Below are positions 36,266 through 44,829 of a DNA stretch of 64,000 nt, piece after piece. Source of the stretch: Nocardia nova (GTDB lineage: Bacteria > Actinomycetota > Actinomycetes > Mycobacteriales > Mycobacteriaceae); NCBI RefSeq assembly GCF_002933465.1, contig NZ_PSZE01000022.1, positions 1 through 64,000 of the forward strand, in the 5' to 3' direction. Every line of letters begins with the position of its first letter. Within the stretch, counting starts at the first letter, position 1. The position numbers and the translations under genes are program-made. The notes under the pieces were generated by a model. It searched no databases. It saw only the letters and a program-made list of their open reading frames with translations, and had not been told where the DNA came from.

Positions 36266-37426
36266 TCACACGAAGGCGTTCACGCCGGTGAGGGCGCGTC
36301 CGATGAGTAGTTTCTGGATCTGGCTGGTGCCTTCGTAGAGGGTGAGCACCCGCGCGTCGCGCAGATACTTCGACACCGGGTATTCGTCGATGTACCCGTA
36401 CCCGCCGAATACCTGGATGGCGTTGTTCGCCGCCTTCACCGCGGCCTCACTGGCGAACAGCTTCGCCACCGACGCCTCGGTGCCGAACGGTTCGCCGCGA
36501 TCGACCAGGTCGGCGACCCGCCAGGCCAACAGCCGCGCGGCCTCCACATCGACGGCGATATCGGCGATCAACTCCTGCACCAGCTGGTAGGAGGCGATCG
36601 GTTTACCGAATTGTTCGCGTTCCCCGGCATAGCGCACGGCGGCCTCGAGGCAGGCGCGGGCGACCCCGACACATCCCGCGGCCACGCCCATACGCCCCTT
36701 GTCGAGGGCGGCCATCGCGATCCGGAACCCCTGCCCCTCGCCGCCGAGTCGCGCCGCATCCGGCACCCGCACCCCGTCGAGCACGATTTCCGCGGTCGCT
36801 TGTCCGCGCAGACCGAGTTTGCCCTTGATCTCGGTGCGGCCGAAACCCGTTGTGTCGGTGGGCACGAGGAACGCGGTGACCCCTTTGGGCCCCGGTTCGC
36901 CGGTGCGGGCGAAGATCAGCGCGACATCGGCCCAGGTGCCGTTGGTGATGAACATCTTGGTGCCGGAGAGCAACCAGTCCTCGCCGTCGCGGACGGCACG
37001 GGTGGTCAGATTCGCCGCGTCGGACCCGGTGCCCGGTTCGGTGAGGCCGAAGCAGCCCAGCGACTCCCCCGCGCACAAGCGTGGCAGCCAGTCCCGCTTC
37101 TGCTGTTCACTGCCGTAGCTCGTGATCGATTTCCCCACCAGGCCGAGCGAGACCGACACGATGCCGCGCACCGAGCTGTCGCCACGACCGAGCTCCTCGA
37201 GCAGCAGGCAGTACGACAGCGCGTCACCACCGGAGCCGCCGTACTCCTCCGGGATCTCGATACCGAGAAAGCCCATGTCGCCGAGCTTGCGCACGATCGC
37301 GGTATCCACCGATTCGGCGCGGTCCCAGGCCGCGGCGTAGGGCACGACCTCCTTGTCGACCCAGGCGCGGGCAACCTCGCGCAGCTCGCGGTGGGCATCG
37401 CCGAGTTGCAGGTCCATGACGGACAT
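36266..37426 (-). CDS. Acyl-CoA dehydrogenase
   Basis: This 386-residue flavoprotein oxidises an acyl-CoA to the 2-enoyl-CoA. Family blocks are visible: L-G-C-F-G-L-T-E-P-G-T-G-S-D-A in the FAD/substrate region, G-x-K-M-F-I-T-N-G, R-E-Q-F-G-K-P-I, and Q-V/I-F-G-G-Y-G-Y-I-D-E-Y near the C-terminus. The catalytic Glu is expected in the Y-E-G-T-S-Q-I-Q segment, which is intact. It is divergent from a TetR regulator, with an inverted repeat between, and forms an operon with the SDR gene. Start ATG 37426; an ATG three codons later is possible. The acyl substrate cannot be told. Confidence 0.92.
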   Translation of the reverse strand: MSVMDLQLGDAHRELREVARAWVDKEVVPYAAAWDRAESVDTAIVRKLGDMGFLGIEIPEEYGGSGGDALSYCLLLEELGRGDSSVRGIVSVSLGLVGKSITSYGSEQQKRDWLPRLCAGESLGCFGLTEPGTGSDAANLTTRAVRDGEDWLLSGTKMFITNGTWADVALIFARTGEPGPKGVTAFLVPTDTTGFGRTEIKGKLGLRGQATAEIVLDGVRVPDAARLGGEGQGFRIAMAALDKGRMGVAAGCVGVARACLEAAVRYAGEREQFGKPIASYQLVQELIADIAVDVEAARLLAWRVADLVDRGEPFGTEASVAKLFASEAAVKAANNAIQVFGGYGYIDEYPVSKYLRDARVLTLYEGTSQIQKLLIGRALTGVNAFV

Positions 37427-37433
37427 CTCCTAA

Positions 37434-37481
37434 CCGAACGTTGTTAGGTATCTACCGCTAGGATAAACTAACAGTGTTCGG
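37434..37481. promoter_or_regulatory. Inverted-repeat operator between acyl-CoA dehydrogenase and TetR genes
   Basis: CCGAACGTTGTTAG (37434-37447) and CTAACAGTGTTCGG (37468-37481) are inverted copies with 12 of 14 positions matching, 20 bp apart. Each arm is itself roughly palindromic, and the left arm extends to CCTAAC...GTTAGG. It sits in the short promoter region of both divergent genes, the usual site for autoregulation by a TetR repressor. Confidence 0.65.
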
Positions 37482-37556
37482 ATGTTCAAGACCCCGGTGC
37501 CCAACCTGTAGGTTGACTCGGCACGGTCCGGTTTCGCGGCGAAGGAGGTGGCGAGG

Positions 37557-38222
37557 ATGCCTCGGCCACGGGTACCGCTACTGAGTCGCGAACGCATCCG
37601 CGAGACGGCACTGGAATTGATCGACCGCGACGGACTGCCCGAACTCTCGATGCGGAAACTGGCCGCCGAGCTGGGCGTTCAGGCGCCCTCGCTGTACGGC
37701 CACTACCCCACCAAGGACGATCTGCTCGACGATATCGCCGCCCGCATCATGTCCCATGTGGACGCCTCGGCCTTCGAGACCGCCGACTGGCGGACGGGGC
37801 TGATGTCGTGGGCGCGCTCGTATCGCGCCGCCCTGGTCCGCCACCCCAACTTCGTGCCGTACCTCGCCTCCGGCCCCGGAAACCGCGACGAGAATCTACG
37901 CGCCGCCGACGCGGTACACGGCGGCTTGGTCGGCGCCGGCTGGCCGCCCCGCCAGGCCACGATGATCGGAGCGGCCACCCGCTATGTGGTGATGGGTTCC
38001 ACCATCGGCTCGTTCTCCCGCGGCTTCGTCGACGACGTGCAGGTCTACCGCGATCGCTACCCGCACCTGGAGCAGGCCCATCTACTGCGCGCCAAGGCCG
38101 ACGAAATCGACTCGGAGAGTTTCGAATTGGCGCTGGAATCGTTCGTCGCGGGGCTGGAGCTGCGCTTCGCCGCGATCGAACAGCGGCGCGCCCGGCGCCG
38201 GGAGAAATCGGCCGAGGGCTGA
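37557..38222 (+). CDS. TetR-family regulator
   Basis: This 221-residue TetR repressor has an N-terminal helix-turn-helix with L-S-M-R-K-L-A-A-E-L-G-V-Q-A-P-S-L-Y-G-H, the standard recognition-helix pattern. The C-terminal domain is TetR_C-like, with an unusually polar, Arg-rich end. ATG 37557 has AAGGAGG upstream; GTG 37548 is too close to that site. It should control the divergent acyl-CoA dehydrogenase/SDR operon through the inverted repeat at 37434-37481, with an acyl-CoA or related lipid as inducer by analogy with FadR-type TetR proteins. It converges on the sulfotransferase gene. Confidence 0.88.
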   Translation: MPRPRVPLLSRERIRETALELIDRDGLPELSMRKLAAELGVQAPSLYGHYPTKDDLLDDIAARIMSHVDASAFETADWRTGLMSWARSYRAALVRHPNFVPYLASGPGNRDENLRAADAVHGGLVGAGWPPRQATMIGAATRYVVMGSTIGSFSRGFVDDVQVYRDRYPHLEQAHLLRAKADEIDSESFELALESFVAGLELRFAAIEQRRARRREKSAEG

Positions 38223-38322
38223 GCCGGCCCCCGCCGGTGAGAGCTACGGGATTCGTCCGAACAACACCACGGACCGGCACGGTAGTGGTGATCCGTGCCG
38301 GTCCGTCCGCTGTACCACCGTC

Positions 38323-39459
38323 TCAGAGGTCCGCGAAGACCGACCTCACCTCGTCCTCGGTCAATCCGTAGTCGGCCAGCGCATACGTGTGCGCGGGCTT
38401 GCGGTCGCCCGATTTGCTCTCCTCGTCGAGCGCCTGCATCGCGTTCCGGGCCGGCTCGGTGTAATCCAGCCCGAACGTCGAATAGATCCTCTCGACGGTA
38501 CCGAACGGATCCGCCCGTAGATCCTCGAACTGGACGTCGAGGAACTGATCGGGGTTGTATCGCGCACGCACGGAATTGAATTCGCGCAGGCCCCGCGACC
38601 AGAGTTCGAGCTGGGAACGGCCGATCGTCTCACCGACGAAGATGTTCGACCAGCCCTTGGTGGCCTGTTCGGACAGGCTGCACGACGAACCGACGATGGT
38701 CACCGGGTCGCGGTGGGTCTGGATGATCAGCGCATCGGGGTAGACCTCCATCAGCGCGTCCAGCGCGAACAGGTGGCTGGGGTTCTTCAGCACCCAGCCG
38801 CGCGTGTCACCCAGGCCGATCAGCTGCAGATTGCGCTTGTGCCGCTGATAGGCGTTGGTCCAGTCCTGCTGCTGCAACCACTGCGAATAGGTCGGCAGAT
38901 ACGCCAGCGATTCGTAGGCGATGGACTTCACCGTCTGACGCAGCAACTGCCAGCATTCCTCGACTTCGGCGGCACTCATGTAATGCAGGCCCATGAATTC
39001 CGGATTCTCGATGTGATGCTGCGCGAAACCGGCGTCGATCTGCTGGAACACCGGATTGTCGGCCCATGTCTCCCGCGGCGGGCGCGGCTGCGGCAGTTCG
39101 GTCAGCCACATCTCGAGCGCCTGATGCCGCGGGTCGGCGGCCAGCAGCCGATGCAGCGCGGTGGTGCCGGTGCGGGGCAGGCCGGTGACGAAGATCGGCC
39201 GCTCGATCGCGGTCTGGGCGTACCCGGGATTGGCCTTCCAGGACGCCTCGCTCAGCGCCCGCGCGACCAATGCGCCGCGCAGGAAGTAGCGGTTCATCTT
39301 GGAACCGAGTTCGGTGAGGTCGGCGTCGCGCTGATAGGAGTCGAGCAGCACACCGAGCGCCTCGGTGTAGTCGTCGTCGCCGAAATCGGTGAGGCCGCAG
39401 AACTTGGTGGCCGAAGCATGGAGATCGGCGACGGTACCGACATTCGTGCGTGCAGTCAT
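38323..39459 (-). CDS. PAPS-dependent sulfotransferase (Rv3529c-like)
   Basis: This 378-residue sulfotransferase binds PAPS through the 5'-phosphosulfate loop G-L-P-R-T-G-T-T at 93-100 and the 3'-phosphate motif T-H-R-D-P-V with Ser near 258. The C-terminal region is helical. The size and start resemble the mycobacterial Rv3529c family, which I recall beside an SDR (Rv3530c) and a further protein (Rv3531c). The same three types stand here in one operon with cysD and cysNC, which make PAPS. The acceptor is unknown; a hydroxylated lipid, sterol or polyketide is likely. Start ATG 39459. It is the last gene of the operon. Confidence 0.85.
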   Translation of the reverse strand: MTARTNVGTVADLHASATKFCGLTDFGDDDYTEALGVLLDSYQRDADLTELGSKMNRYFLRGALVARALSEASWKANPGYAQTAIERPIFVTGLPRTGTTALHRLLAADPRHQALEMWLTELPQPRPPRETWADNPVFQQIDAGFAQHHIENPEFMGLHYMSAAEVEECWQLLRQTVKSIAYESLAYLPTYSQWLQQQDWTNAYQRHKRNLQLIGLGDTRGWVLKNPSHLFALDALMEVYPDALIIQTHRDPVTIVGSSCSLSEQATKGWSNIFVGETIGRSQLELWSRGLREFNSVRARYNPDQFLDVQFEDLRADPFGTVERIYSTFGLDYTEPARNAMQALDEESKSGDRKPAHTYALADYGLTEDEVRSVFADL

Positions 39460-39470
39460 GAATTGTCCTT

Positions 39471-39508
39471 ACTGAATGCGAAGGGCGGCACTGAATGCGA
39501 AGGGCGGC
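39471..39508. repeat. 19-bp tandem duplication
   Basis: ACTGAATGCGAAGGGCGGC is repeated exactly at 39471 and 39490. It fills most of the 58-bp space between the SDR and sulfotransferase genes and so adds 19 bp to the sulfotransferase leader. Confidence 0.95.
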
Positions 39509-39517
39509 GCGGCAAAC

Positions 39518-40309
39518 TCAAGCGTGGTATTCGCCGCAGTTGACGTCGAGGGTCTGGCCGGTGATGGCACTGGCCCACTCGGAGGCGAGAAAGACCACGG
39601 CCCTGGCGATCTCGTCCGGTTCGGGCAGACGTTTGAGATCCGATCGGGAGGCGGTCTGCTCGTACACCTGCTCGACCGTGATGCCGTATTTCTTGGCGAC
39701 CTCCCCGAAATACCACTTCAACCGATCGGCCCAGATATAGCCGGGCGCCACACTGTTGACCCGAATCCCCTTGGCGCCCAGTTCTGTTGCCAGCGTCTGC
39801 GACATCGCCAGCAGCGCCGACTTGGCAACCTTGTAACTGCCGTAGCGCGGCTCGGAATGCCGCAGCACCGATGAATTGATCATGACCACCGCGCCGCGGG
39901 TCTTGGCCAGTTCATCGGTGAAGGCCTGGGTCGCTCGCAGCGTGCCGAGAACGGTCAACTCCAGGCTGTCGCTGATCTGCTGAAAGTCCGTGCGCGCCAG
40001 CGATTTCATCGACGGCATCGCGAACGCGTTGTTGATCAGCGCGTCGACCCGGCCGAAGGTCGCGACCGTGCGCTCGACCAGATTCGCCACCGCGGCGTCG
40101 TCGGTGATGTCGGTCGGCACGATCAGGCTCGTCCCGCCGGCGCCGTCGATCTCGTCGGCCACCTCCCGCAGCCGCGATTCGGTGCGCGCGGCCAGCACCA
40201 CCTTCGCGCCGGCCGCGGCCGCCTGGACGCACAGCGAGCGGCCCAGTCCGGGGCCCACACCGCTGATCACGACCACCTTGTCGGCCAGCAGACCCGTTCC
40301 GTCGCTCAT
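39518..40309 (-). CDS. SDR-family oxidoreductase of the sulfation operon
   Basis: This short-chain dehydrogenase has 263 residues. The cofactor loop is the variant S-G-V-G-P-G-L-G, then N-N-A-F, and Y-G-S-Y-K-V-A-K carrying Tyr and Lys after S-S-V-L. A longer substrate loop W-Y-F-G-E-V-A-K-K-Y-G-I precedes the C-terminus. Such variant loops are common in actinobacterial SDRs that may rely on tightly bound NAD. ATG 40309 overlaps the stop of the DUF1214 gene as ATGA. It probably oxidises or reduces the hydroxyl of the compound that the sulfotransferase modifies; the order of steps is unknown. Confidence 0.87.
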   Translation of the reverse strand: MSDGTGLLADKVVVISGVGPGLGRSLCVQAAAAGAKVVLAARTESRLREVADEIDGAGGTSLIVPTDITDDAAVANLVERTVATFGRVDALINNAFAMPSMKSLARTDFQQISDSLELTVLGTLRATQAFTDELAKTRGAVVMINSSVLRHSEPRYGSYKVAKSALLAMSQTLATELGAKGIRVNSVAPGYIWADRLKWYFGEVAKKYGITVEQVYEQTASRSDLKRLPEPDEIARAVVFLASEWASAITGQTLDVNCGEYHA

Positions 40310-41544
40310 CCGAGCATCCGATCGGCGAAACCGCGTTGGCGGTCGGCGATGCGCGCTCGCCAGCCCGCCTCGTCGATGCGGTTGAGTTCGTAGTGCGGCA
40401 GTTGCGCCGCCACCTCGTCGAACGGCACGAGGGCGAACTGCGGCCCATCCGCGGCGGTCATCTCGCGGGCGACGCGCTGCCACCGGAACTGCAGGATGCC
40501 GCGGCGGCGCCCGGTGGTCTCGATCCAATTGGTGATGCCCGGGTTGCGAGCCGAGACCACCATGCGGATCATCCCGTCGGGATCGACCTGGGCCTGAGCG
40601 CTGTTGAGGCTGGTCTGGTGGTTGACGTAGTCGAGCGAGATGTACCAGCGACTACCGAGCTGGAACCCCTGATACGGCGCGTGGGATTTCGGCACCGTGA
40701 TCACCAGCGCCTGGTCGTCGTCGAGATCGAAATGACCGACCGAGGAGTACTGCGTGCTGAGCCCGCCCGGGGTGAGCCGCGGTTCGGTGAGGGTGTTCAC
40801 CGGCAGATCGAGGTAGAACCATTTGGGGAAGTTGAACCAGGTGTGGATGCGCTGCACCAACGCCCGCGCCGCGGCGCGATACCGCTTGCGCAACTGGTCG
40901 ACACCGGGTTCGGCGGGCGCGGTCCCGACGGTGTCGAGACGCTCGATCCGGATACTGCCCTTCGTCTCCGCGTTCCAGTCGCCGTAGACCTCGCGCACCG
41001 CGAGCAGTGAAGCACCCTCGCCGAGCGCGAAGTAGTTCTGCCCGGCATCGGCTTTCGGCGGGCCGAAGCGCAGCCGATAGCTGCCGTCCGCGGCGATCCG
41101 CAGGCGGCGGTCGTCGAAGGCGTCGTCACCGTTGGGCACGTCGGTGGCGGTGTAATCACCGCGCAGCACCTGGAAGCTGAGGTCGACGGTACTGCCGCGA
41201 ACGCCGGTGATCAGGTACTCCGCACCCGGCTCGATGCTGGCGTGGTAGTAGAGCGTATCCGGGTTGTCCAGGCCCATTTTCGCGTGCGGACCCGTAGAGC
41301 TGACGAAGTACGGGTGGCTGGTGCCGTGCGTGCCCGACAGCTGCAGGCAGGCGGCGATACTGCCCGCGAGGTAGGCGTATCCCTCGGCGAGGTCCTGCTC
41401 GTCGTGGATGAAATCCGCTGCCGCGATCAGCTTCTCGGCCTCGGCGATCGCCGCGGTGAACGGTTCGGTGAGCAGTTCGCCGCCCGGAATTCCGTTTCCG
41501 GCGGCGGTTTCGGTTCCCGGTGACGATCCTGTCGATGTACTCAT
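40306..41544 (-). CDS. DUF1214-family protein of the sulfation operon
   Basis: This 412-residue soluble protein has a C-terminal DUF1214-like beta-domain (W-Y-I-S-L-D-Y-V-N-H-Q-T-S-L-N and V-V-S-A-R-N-P-G-I-T-N-W-I are typical of it) and an N-terminal part with G-Y-A-Y-L-A-G-S-I and a repeated Gly/Asp-rich beta region. There is no signal peptide. DUF1214/DUF1254 proteins have no established reaction. The place beside an SDR and a sulfotransferase repeats the arrangement I recall for Rv3529c-Rv3531c. ATG 41544 follows TAGGA. The end overlaps the SDR start, so the two are translated together. It might carry or bind the lipid being modified. Confidence 0.78.
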   Translation of the reverse strand: MSTSTGSSPGTETAAGNGIPGGELLTEPFTAAIAEAEKLIAAADFIHDEQDLAEGYAYLAGSIAACLQLSGTHGTSHPYFVSSTGPHAKMGLDNPDTLYYHASIEPGAEYLITGVRGSTVDLSFQVLRGDYTATDVPNGDDAFDDRRLRIAADGSYRLRFGPPKADAGQNYFALGEGASLLAVREVYGDWNAETKGSIRIERLDTVGTAPAEPGVDQLRKRYRAAARALVQRIHTWFNFPKWFYLDLPVNTLTEPRLTPGGLSTQYSSVGHFDLDDDQALVITVPKSHAPYQGFQLGSRWYISLDYVNHQTSLNSAQAQVDPDGMIRMVVSARNPGITNWIETTGRRRGILQFRWQRVAREMTAADGPQFALVPFDEVAAQLPHYELNRIDEAGWRARIADRQRGFADRMLG

Positions 41545-41579
41545 GTCGTCCTAGCGTGTTGTGCGGGCAGAACTGCGGT

Positions 41580-43469
41580 TCACAGTCTCAGTTCGCGGCG
41601 GATCAGCGCGGCGATGTCGGCGGGTGAGCCGTGGTCGGGGGTGAGCACGAGCTCGGCGTGTTCGGGACGTTCGTAGGGTGAGTCGATACCGGTGAAATCC
41701 GGCAGCCGGCCCGCACGGGCCTTGGCGTACAACCCCTTCGGATCCCGGCGTTCGCACACCTCCAGCGGGGTGTCGACGAAGATCTCGTGGAAGTCCAGGC
41801 CGCTCGCGGCGTGCACCCGGCGCGCTTGCTCACGCTGGTCGGCGAACGGGCTGATCACCGAGACGATGGCGAACAGACCGGCGTCGGCGAACAACGAGGC
41901 GACCTGGGCCACCCGGCGGATGTTCTCGCGCCGGTCCTCGTCGGTGAAGCCGAGGTCGGCGTTGAGCCCGTGCCGCAGATTGTCGCCGTCGAGCCGATAG
42001 GCCGGGCGGCCGGCGGCTACCAGCTGGCGCTCCAATTCCACGGCGATCGTGGACTTTCCGGAGCCGGACAGACCGGTCAACCACACCGTCGCACCGGCGT
42101 GCGGACGCTGGCCGCGCCCCACCGACGAGCCGTGCCAGACGACGTCCTCGCGCACCACCGCCGGTGCGGCCGAGGCGTCGGGCACCGAATCCGGTCCGGT
42201 ATCGCGGGCCAAAATCATACCGGCGGCCACGGTCTGGTCGGTGTCCTCGTCGATCAGGATGAAACTGCCGGTGCGGCGATTGTCGCGGTAACTGTCGACC
42301 ATCAGCGGACGCTGGCCGCGCAGCGTGAGTCGGCCGATGTCGTTGAGCGCCAACGCATTCGCGTCGGTGACCCGGTGCAAGGTGTTGACGTCGAGCCGGT
42401 AGTCGAGGTCGTGGACCTGGACGCGGGTGGTCTGGGCGGCGGTGCGGATCGCATAGCGCGCACCGGGCCGCAGTTCGGTGGTCTCGGAGAACCAGCACAC
42501 CATGGCGTCGACCTCATCGGCGATATGCGGCCGATTTCCCGGGCGGGCCAGCATATCTCCGCGCCCGACATCGACCTCGTCGTCGAGTTCCAGTGAGACC
42601 GCCATCCCGGTGAACCCCTCGTCGACCTTCACCCCGCCCGGCCCCCAGATCCGCGCGACCCGCGACGAGCGCCCGGACGGCAGCACGACCACCTCGTCGC
42701 CGGGTTTGAAGATGCCGCCGGCGATGGTTCCGGCATAGGTACGATGGCCGGCCCCGCCGGCCCCTCCGGCGGCATGCGGGCGGATCACGTACTGCACCGG
42801 CAGCCGCGCGTCGATCAGATTGCGGTCCGAGGCGATATGCACCTGTTCCAGGTGGCTCAGCAGCGGCGGGCCCGCATACCACGGCGTATGCGCGGAATCG
42901 GTGACCACATTGTCGCCGTGCAGCGCCGAGACCGGCACGAAACTCAGATCGCCGACGGTCAGTTTCGCCGCGAAATCGGCGAATTCCTCGCGGATCTCGT
43001 CGAATCGCGCGGCCGACCAGTCCACCAGATCCATCTTGTTCACGCACACCACCAGGTGCGGCACCCCGAGCAGCGAGGCCAGGAACGCGTGCCGGCGGGT
43101 CTGCTCGACCACGCCCTTGCGGGCATCGACCAGGATCAACGCCAGATCGGCCGTGGAGGCGCCGGTCACCATATTCCGCGTGTACTGCACGTGGCCCGGG
43201 GTGTCGGCGATGATGAACTTGCGGCGCGGCGTGGTGAAGTAGCGGTAGGCCACGTCGATGGTGATGCCCTGTTCCCGCTCGGCGCGCAGGCCGTCGGTCA
43301 CCAGCGCCAGATCCGTCGCGGCATCACCACGTTGGGCGCTGGCGCGTTCGACGGCGGCCAGCTGATCGGAGAACAGGCTCTTGGAGTCGTAGAGCAGGCG
43401 GCCGATGAGGGTGGACTTGCCGTCGTCGACACTGCCGGCCGTCGCGAGACGTAACAGATTGCGACTCAT
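41580..43469 (-). CDS. cysN: Bifunctional ATP sulfurylase subunit / APS kinase CysNC
   Basis: This 629-residue fusion has two parts. Residues 1 to about 440 form the CysN GTPase of ATP sulfurylase: [14 protein letters not shown] and N-K-M-D are the G1, G3 and G4 motifs, followed by two beta-barrels. The last 180 residues are APS kinase (CysC): [17 protein letters not shown], and the [10 protein letters not shown] loop. Together with CysD it turns sulfate into APS and then PAPS. ATG 43469 shares one base with the cysD stop (TGATG). It belongs to an operon with a sulfotransferase, so the PAPS may serve sulfonation more than cysteine synthesis. Confidence 0.94.
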   Translation of the reverse strand: MSRNLLRLATAGSVDDGKSTLIGRLLYDSKSLFSDQLAAVERASAQRGDAATDLALVTDGLRAEREQGITIDVAYRYFTTPRRKFIIADTPGHVQYTRNMVTGASTADLALILVDARKGVVEQTRRHAFLASLLGVPHLVVCVNKMDLVDWSAARFDEIREEFADFAAKLTVGDLSFVPVSALHGDNVVTDSAHTPWYAGPPLLSHLEQVHIASDRNLIDARLPVQYVIRPHAAGGAGGAGHRTYAGTIAGGIFKPGDEVVVLPSGRSSRVARIWGPGGVKVDEGFTGMAVSLELDDEVDVGRGDMLARPGNRPHIADEVDAMVCWFSETTELRPGARYAIRTAAQTTRVQVHDLDYRLDVNTLHRVTDANALALNDIGRLTLRGQRPLMVDSYRDNRRTGSFILIDEDTDQTVAAGMILARDTGPDSVPDASAAPAVVREDVVWHGSSVGRGQRPHAGATVWLTGLSGSGKSTIAVELERQLVAAGRPAYRLDGDNLRHGLNADLGFTDEDRRENIRRVAQVASLFADAGLFAIVSVISPFADQREQARRVHAASGLDFHEIFVDTPLEVCERRDPKGLYAKARAGRLPDFTGIDSPYERPEHAELVLTPDHGSPADIAALIRRELRL

Positions 43470-44374
43470 CAGAAGTAGCCCTCCCGCTTGCGGTCTTCCA
43501 TCCCGGATTCGGAGATGCGGTCGTCGGCGCGGGTGGCCCCGCGTTCGGTGAGCCGGGTGATCGCGGTTTCGGCGATCACGGCCGCCGGATCGCCGGCCTC
43601 GCTCTCGATACATCCGGTGCAGGTGGCGTCGCCGACGGTGCGGAACCGCACCGTCGTCTCGAACACCGGTTCGTCCGGCCCCGAAGTCAGGAAAGGATTG
43701 GCGGCCAGCAGCATTCCGTCGCGGCGGAACACCGGACGGCGGTGCGCGTAGTACAACGGCGGCAGTTCCACCGCCTCGCGGTCGATGTACTCCCAGATGT
43801 CGAGTTCGGTCCAGTTCGACAGCGGGAACACCCGAATATGCTGGCCCGCACGGTGTTTGCCGTTGTAGAGGTTCCACACCTCCGGGCGCTGCGCCCGCGG
43901 CTCCCAGGCGCCGAATTCGTCGCGGAAACTGAAGACCCGTTCCTTGGCGCGCGCCTTCTCCTCGTCGCGGCGCGCGCCGCCGAATACCGCGTCGAAGCGG
44001 TGTTCGGCGATCGCGCGCAGCAATGTGGTGGTCTGCAACCGATTCCGGCTCTCACCCGGGCGTTCGGTCACCCGCCCGGCGTCGATATCGTCCTGCACCC
44101 GCGCCACCAGCAGCCGCGCACCGAGCCTGGCGGCCGTGCGATCGCGGAAGTCGATCACCTCGTCGAAGTTGTGCCCGGTGTCGACGTGCAGCAGCGCGAA
44201 CGGCAGCGCCGCCGGCCAGAACGCCTTACGCGCCAGCTCCAGCATCACCGCCGAATCCTTGCCGCCGGAGAACAGCAGCACCGGTCGTTCGAAGGTGGCC
44301 GCCACCTCTCGGAAGATGTGCACCGATTCGGCCTCGAGGGCCGACAGATGCGACAGCTCGTATCCCGTCCGCAT
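43469..44374 (-). CDS. cysD: Sulfate adenylyltransferase subunit 2 CysD
   Basis: This 301-residue adenylyl-transferring subunit of ATP sulfurylase is of the N-type ATP pyrophosphatase fold: P-loop [11 protein letters not shown], then [22 protein letters not shown], and [17 protein letters not shown] 44374 begins at the conserved Y-E-L-S-H-L helix. ATG 44422 in frame would add 16 residues encoded partly by a GCATC pentanucleotide repeat and is less likely. It is the first gene of the five-gene operon; its promoter lies near the palindrome at 44456-44469. Confidence 0.93.
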   Translation of the reverse strand: MRTGYELSHLSALEAESVHIFREVAATFERPVLLFSGGKDSAVMLELARKAFWPAALPFALLHVDTGHNFDEVIDFRDRTAARLGARLLVARVQDDIDAGRVTERPGESRNRLQTTTLLRAIAEHRFDAVFGGARRDEEKARAKERVFSFRDEFGAWEPRAQRPEVWNLYNGKHRAGQHIRVFPLSNWTELDIWEYIDREAVELPPLYYAHRRPVFRRDGMLLAANPFLTSGPDEPVFETTVRFRTVGDATCTGCIESEAGDPAAVIAETAITRLTERGATRADDRISESGMEDRKREGYF

Positions 44375-44399
44375 CACATTCGCCTTGTCCGCATCGATC

Positions 44400-44419
44400 G
44401 CATCGCATCGCATCGCATC
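44400..44419. repeat. GCATC pentanucleotide repeat, four tandem copies
   Basis: Four exact copies of GCATC, with a fifth at 44391-44395. They lie between two in-frame candidate starts of cysD, so a change in copy number would shift the frame of the longer form and change leader length for the shorter. Confidence 0.9.
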
Positions 44420-44455
44420 CACGAGCCGAATTCTCGACCACCTCGGGGTTGCAAT

Positions 44456-44469
44456 GTCGAATATTCGAC
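44456..44469. promoter_or_regulatory. Perfect palindrome in the cysD promoter region
   Basis: GTCGAATATTCGAC is a 14-bp perfect palindrome in an AT-rich patch about 80 bp upstream of cysD. A related imperfect copy, TTCGATATT, follows 9 bp further on. IclR-family and TetR-family proteins bind such sites; the IclR gene next door is the obvious candidate. Confidence 0.55.
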
Positions 44470-44519
44470 GCTATTGTTCGATATTGTGACACCGACGATA
44501 AGCGGACAGCTGCGCGTCG

Positions 44520-44583
44520 GTCAAGGGGTTGTCGGGGTCAAGGGGTTGTCGGGGTCAAGGGGTTGTCGGTCAAGGGGTTGTTG
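44520..44583. repeat. 17-bp tandem repeat, about four copies
   Basis: Unit GTCAAGGGGTTGTCGGG at 44520 and 44537, then two shortened 15-bp copies at 44554 and 44569. Non-coding. Confidence 0.92.
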
Positions 44584-44683
44584 ACGAGGCGCGGGTTTCG
44601 CAGCCGCCGCACCTGGCCGCCATACCGGTGCGAAGTCGCTGCATCGTGAATCCGCACCGACGAAGGCACCGAACCACGCCACT

Positions 44684-44751
44684 GCGCTCGAAGGACCACC
44701 GCGCTCGAAGGACTACTGCGCTCGAAGGACCACCGCACTCGAAGCACCACG
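44684..44751. repeat. 17-bp tandem repeat, four copies
   Basis: Unit GCGCTCGAAGGACCACC at 44684, 44701, 44718 and 44735; copies 2 and 4 carry a few changes. It ends about 80 bp before the IclR start. The unit is unrelated to the array at 44520. Confidence 0.92.
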
Positions 44752-44829
44752 CCTGCGGCGACCGGTACGGTGAGCGGCGGTGCGGACCGGTGTGACCAGT
44801 CACCGCATCTATCGACCAGAAAGGGCGCG

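Larger units (their letters stand above)
44375..44829. other. Divergent regulatory region between cysD and IclR gene
   Basis: About 455 bp. From the cysD side it contains a GCATC pentanucleotide repeat, an AT-rich patch with a perfect palindrome, and then two separate minisatellite-like arrays (17-bp units) before the IclR gene. No protein-coding frame is supported. Confidence 0.6.

Noticed and set aside
44520-44751. CRISPR-like arrays
   Set aside because: The copies are directly abutting without spacers; they are simple tandem repeats, and no cas gene is present.
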